DNA of 64,000 bases from VAXT01 sp963794605 (lineage in GTDB: Bacteria > Actinomycetota > Thermoleophilia > Gaiellales > Gaiellaceae): assembly GCA_963794605.1 (NCBI GenBank), contig CAWCEN010000004.1:620001-684000 (forward strand), read 5' to 3'. The notes beneath the pieces were generated by a model. It had not been told where the DNA came from and made no database searches. It saw only the letters and a program-made list of their open reading frames with translations. The position numbers and the translations under genes are program-made. Shown here one piece after another: positions 61,266 through 64,000 of the stretch (positions are counted from its first letter, which is position 1; every line of letters begins with the position of its first letter).

Positions 61266-61320
61266 AGAACGTGTTCTGCGCGTCTAGTAAGCAGACCCGA
61301 AGCGTTCTAGGCTTACCTAG
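61266..61320. promoter_or_regulatory. Two inverted repeats upstream of a solute-binding-protein gene
   Basis: AGAAC-GT-GTTCT (61266-61277) and CTAGTAAGC / GCTTACCTAG (61284-61292 and 61311-61320, one bulged base). They lie between truA and the solute-binding protein, each a candidate operator. Confidence 0.35.
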
Positions 61321-61346
61321 TCGGGACACCCACGAAGGAGCACATC

Positions 61347-62999
61347 CTGCGGCCCAAGGCGTTGCTGTCCGTCCTAGCGATTAGCGGGGCTCTCCTGCTC
61401 ATCGCCGCCCAGCCGGGAGCATCCGGCGCGAGGTAGACCGTGCGCGAAGGAGGGATCTTCAAGATCGTCTTCCACGCGACGTCGGGGCTCGACTACGTCG
61501 ACCCGGCGCTGACGTCCTCCGCAGCCGGTTGGGCTGTTCTCGACACGACGTGCGCGCGCTTGTTCGCCTACCCAGACAAGCCGCCGCCCGAGGCATACCG
61601 CTTCAAGGCGGAGGTGGCGACCGGTCTCCCCAGAATCTCACGCGACCGGAAGACCTACACGTTCACGCTGCGCAAGGATTTCCGCTTCAGCGACGGCACG
61701 CCGGTCCGGGCGAGCGCCTTCGCGCGGGCGATCCATCGGACACTCGCGCCCGAGATCAACTCCCCGACGCTCTCGTCCGGCGCCCAACTTACACGTGACA
61801 TCCTCGGAGCCGCCGACGTGCTCGCCGGCAAGAGGAAGACCGCCAAAGGCGTCGTCGCCCGTGGGAACAAGCTCGTAATCAAGTTCGTCCGACCCGCACC
61901 TGACTTCCTGCACCGCACGACGACGACCTTCCTCTGCGCGGTGCCGCCGACCCTTCCCTCAGACCCGGAAGGAGTCAGCAAGTTCCCTGCCGCCGGCCCC
62001 TACTACGTCGCGGAGTACCGCCCCGGTGAGCGGGTCGTGCTCCGACGGAACCGTTTCTACCGCGGGAACCGGCCCCACCACGTCGATGGCTTCGACATCG
62101 ACCTTCGAGCAGTGGCGCCACAAGAGGTCGTCACTCGCGTCGACCGCGGCGAAGCCGACTGGGGCTTCACGACTGCCGGGATCTATTTCCAGCCAAGCCT
62201 CGGGATCGTCGCGAAATATGGGATCAACCGCTCGCGATTCTTCGTCAGGCGCGGCTTCACCCTGCGAATGCTCGCCTTCAACTCGGCGCGATCGGTGTTC
62301 AAGAACAACGCAAGCCTCCGCAAGGCGGTCAGCTTCGCCCTCAACCGCCGCGCGATCATCAACGGCTCGAGCGATCCGCGAGCCAGCGTTCCCACCGATC
62401 AGTATCTCCCGCCGAGTCTGCCCGGCTTCAGAGACGCGGACATCTACCCGCTCGAGCATGCTGATCTGGCGAAAGCTCGAGAGCTCGCCCGCGGCAACCT
62501 GCGCGGCGGCAAGGTGGTGCTGTACACGAACAGCACCCCACTGCCGATGGCCGTCGGGCGCATCGTCGCGCGACAGCTTGCGGAGATCGGGCTCGACGTA
62601 GAGGTCCGAGGGTTCCCGCTCCACACCGCTTCCGGTGCGTACTACGCCAAGCTGGCCAATCCCGGCGAGGAGTGGGACATCGCGCTCGCCCTCTGGCAGC
62701 CTGCCTACGTCGATCCCTACGCCTACCTCAACCAGCTCCTGGACGGGCGGTACGCCGGCGGCACCAACTTCACCCGCTTCAACTCGAGCCCCTACAACCA
62801 GCAGATGCGGCGAACAGCGCGCGTGCTCCAGGTCGGCGGGCGGAGCCGGGCGTACGGGGCACTGGACGTCAGGCTCGCAAGGGACGCCGCGCCCGTGGCC
62901 GCAGTCGACATCCTGAAGGAGCCGACCCTTGTCTCGCCGCGCGTCGGCTGCATCGTGCTCAGGCCGGTGCTCGACCTGACCGCCGTCTGCCTCAAATAA
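61347..62999 (+). CDS. Family-5 substrate-binding protein, amber stop after signal peptide
   Basis: A paralogue of the protein at 25443-27041. The mature part (VREGGIFKIVFHATSGLDYV to the end, with YTFTLRKDFRFSDGTPVRA) is intact. Just upstream and in the same frame lies a signal peptide (KALLSVLAISGALLLIAAQ), opened by CTG at 61347 with GAAGGAG 6 nt before it. But TAG at 61434-61436 separates signal and mature part. As given, only a cytoplasmic form from GTG 61440 could be made. Either this is a true nonsense mutation, a read-through case, or a base error. No permease genes are adjacent. Confidence 0.75.
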
Positions 63000-63005
63000 C
63001 GTTCC

Positions 63006-64000
63006 TCACGGCGCCTGCACCGTTACCCAGAGGAGGCCTTCGGCGAAGACGATGCCGACCGGCGCCTGGCCGATCGGGAACGTTCGCTCCTCTTTGTTCG
63101 TCTCCGGGTCGATCCGCGAGAGGGTCCCGTCGTCCGTGTTGACGACCCAGACTGCGTCGGGTCTGACAGCAATTGTGCTCGGACCTTTGCCCACCGGCAC
63201 GGTGACAACTGCAACGTCGTTCGGATCGATGCGGGAGACCGAATCGCCCGCGGAGTTCGCCACCCAGATCGCCTCTCCGGCCGCGATCCCGGTCGGCCGC
63301 CTGCCGACGGTGGGGTTGCCGATGTCTTCCTGAAACGCTGTCGGGTTGTACCGCGTAACGTTCGCGTCGCCCGAGTTCGAGACCCAGACCGACCCGCCGC
63401 TGACGACAATGCCCGCCGGCAGTTGGCCCGCGCGTGTCTTTTCCACTTGCCCCGTATCCGGCTCGATTCGCGCAAGGGTCGAGTCCCCGAAGACAGCCCA
63501 GACCGACCCTTCACCGGTCGCAACGGCGCCGTTGGAGGAGCCCCCCAGGCCGGCGTCTACGACCTGGATGGGGTCTGAAACGTCGTCGAACTGCGGGTCG
63601 ATTCGCGAGACCTGTCCACGCAGGCCGTGCGCCACCCATACTGCGCCGATCCCGAACGCAAGGCCTGTCGGCGTCCGATCCTCGAGCGGGATATTGTGGA
63701 GAACCGTTCTCTCCCGCGCATCGATCCTGGACACCGTTCCGTCGTCCAGGTTCCCTACCCAGACCGATCCGGCGCCGAAGGTGACCGGGCCTGGCCGAGT
63801 CCCGACCTGGATGTCCTCCACCACGCGACCGTTGGCCGGGTCGACGACCGCGACCGAGTTCGCTCGCACGGCCACCGACGTCTCACCACCCCGAAGGAGG
63901 AGAGCCGCGATCGCTGCCACGACGATCGCGGCGCCGATCGCCGCTGCCACAATTGTCGCTGGGCGCCGCCAGAACGGCACCACTGGTGCAACCGGGGCCA
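63006..64000 (-). CDS. Membrane-anchored Vgb/YncE-like propeller protein (5' end outside window)
   Basis: About 325 or more residues are present. One anchor helix (ATIVAAAIGAAIVVAAIAALLL) leads to an extracytoplasmic beta-propeller made of repeats such as GSVWVGNLDDGTVSRID, GAVWVAHGLRGQVSRID and GSVWVSNSGDANVTRYN. GTG at 63983 could be a start, but the frame stays open to the window edge (APVAP before it). A cytoplasmic regulatory or kinase domain may therefore precede the anchor, as known for related propeller proteins. It is convergent with the solute-binding protein gene, and such genes are often found together. Confidence 0.7.
   Translation of the reverse strand, partial: APVAPVVPFWRRPATIVAAAIGAAIVVAAIAALLLRGGETSVAVRANSVAVVDPANGRVVEDIQVGTRPGPVTFGAGSVWVGNLDDGTVSRIDARERTVLHNIPLEDRTPTGLAFGIGAVWVAHGLRGQVSRIDPQFDDVSDPIQVVDAGLGGSSNGAVATGEGSVWAVFGDSTLARIEPDTGQVEKTRAGQLPAGIVVSGGSVWVSNSGDANVTRYNPTAFQEDIGNPTVGRRPTGIAAGEAIWVANSAGDSVSRIDPNDVAVVTVPVGKGPSTIAVRPDAVWVVNTDDGTLSRIDPETNKEERTFPIGQAPVGIVFAEGLLWVTVQAP

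Overview
The window is very GC-rich, gene-dense bacterial DNA. It has GTG and TTG starts, many 1-4 bp gene overlaps and several promoters that look leaderless. It carries a DUF2469 gene, a DUF4081-GNAT gene, Ku, ClpC with a UVR-type linker and a SigB/SigF-type sigma factor. Together these point to an actinobacterium. The mix of Vgb/YncE-like propellers, orphan family-5 solute-binding proteins and Pro-rich secreted proteins suggests a deep, uncultured lineage such as Thermoleophilia/Gaiellales; that placement is inference. Layout: 0-4.6 kb is an exopolysaccharide/surface locus (Wzz-tyrosine kinase, beta-helix protein, flippase). 4.6-7.5 kb holds a HicB-like protein with a C-terminal membrane helix, a sigma factor, a dyad-rich intergenic region and small membrane proteins. 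7.5-15.4 kb is a surface-protein block: a giant Ig-like repeat protein, a broken paralogue, a TrpB2-type enzyme and a secreted protein with 116 consecutive prolines. 15.6-35.9 kb is the widely conserved Gram-positive block clpC, lysS, greA, dusB, coaX, folK, folB, folP, ftsH, hpt, tilS, interrupted by an epimerase, an ArsR/SRPBCC-VOC pair, a solute-binding protein, a subtilase and an EamA transporter. 35.9-48.3 kb carries purine salvage, a lipid kinase, a sirtuin, a thioesterase, a VanW-like wall protein, two acyl-CoA dehydrogenases, a TolB-propeller/lysyl-oxidase fusion and a nitrilase-kinase-HAD operon. 48.3-50.8 kb has tRNA-Pro(CGG) with a partial 5' copy, ssb, a Nif3-like gene and a candidate structured small RNA. 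50.7-64 kb has Ku, FadD, DUF4396, two divergent coiled-coil wall proteins (NlpC/P60 and 3D), a response regulator, PBP4, ligA, truA, a second solute-binding protein and the 3' part of a propeller protein. How the genes work together: the fol genes supply dihydropteroate, CoaX starts CoA synthesis, LysS/TilS/DusB/TruA serve tRNA charging and modification, and FtsH/ClpC do protein quality control. Much of the rest builds or remodels the cell surface. Eight or more genes are broken by single-nucleotide frameshifts beyond which the conserved C-terminus continues, and one has an amber codon after its signal peptide. This pattern suggests base-level errors in the assembly, some real decay, or both. 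Several genes have no ATG/GTG/TTG where the protein should begin, but do have a CTG, ATT or ATC, often correctly spaced from a ribosome binding site.
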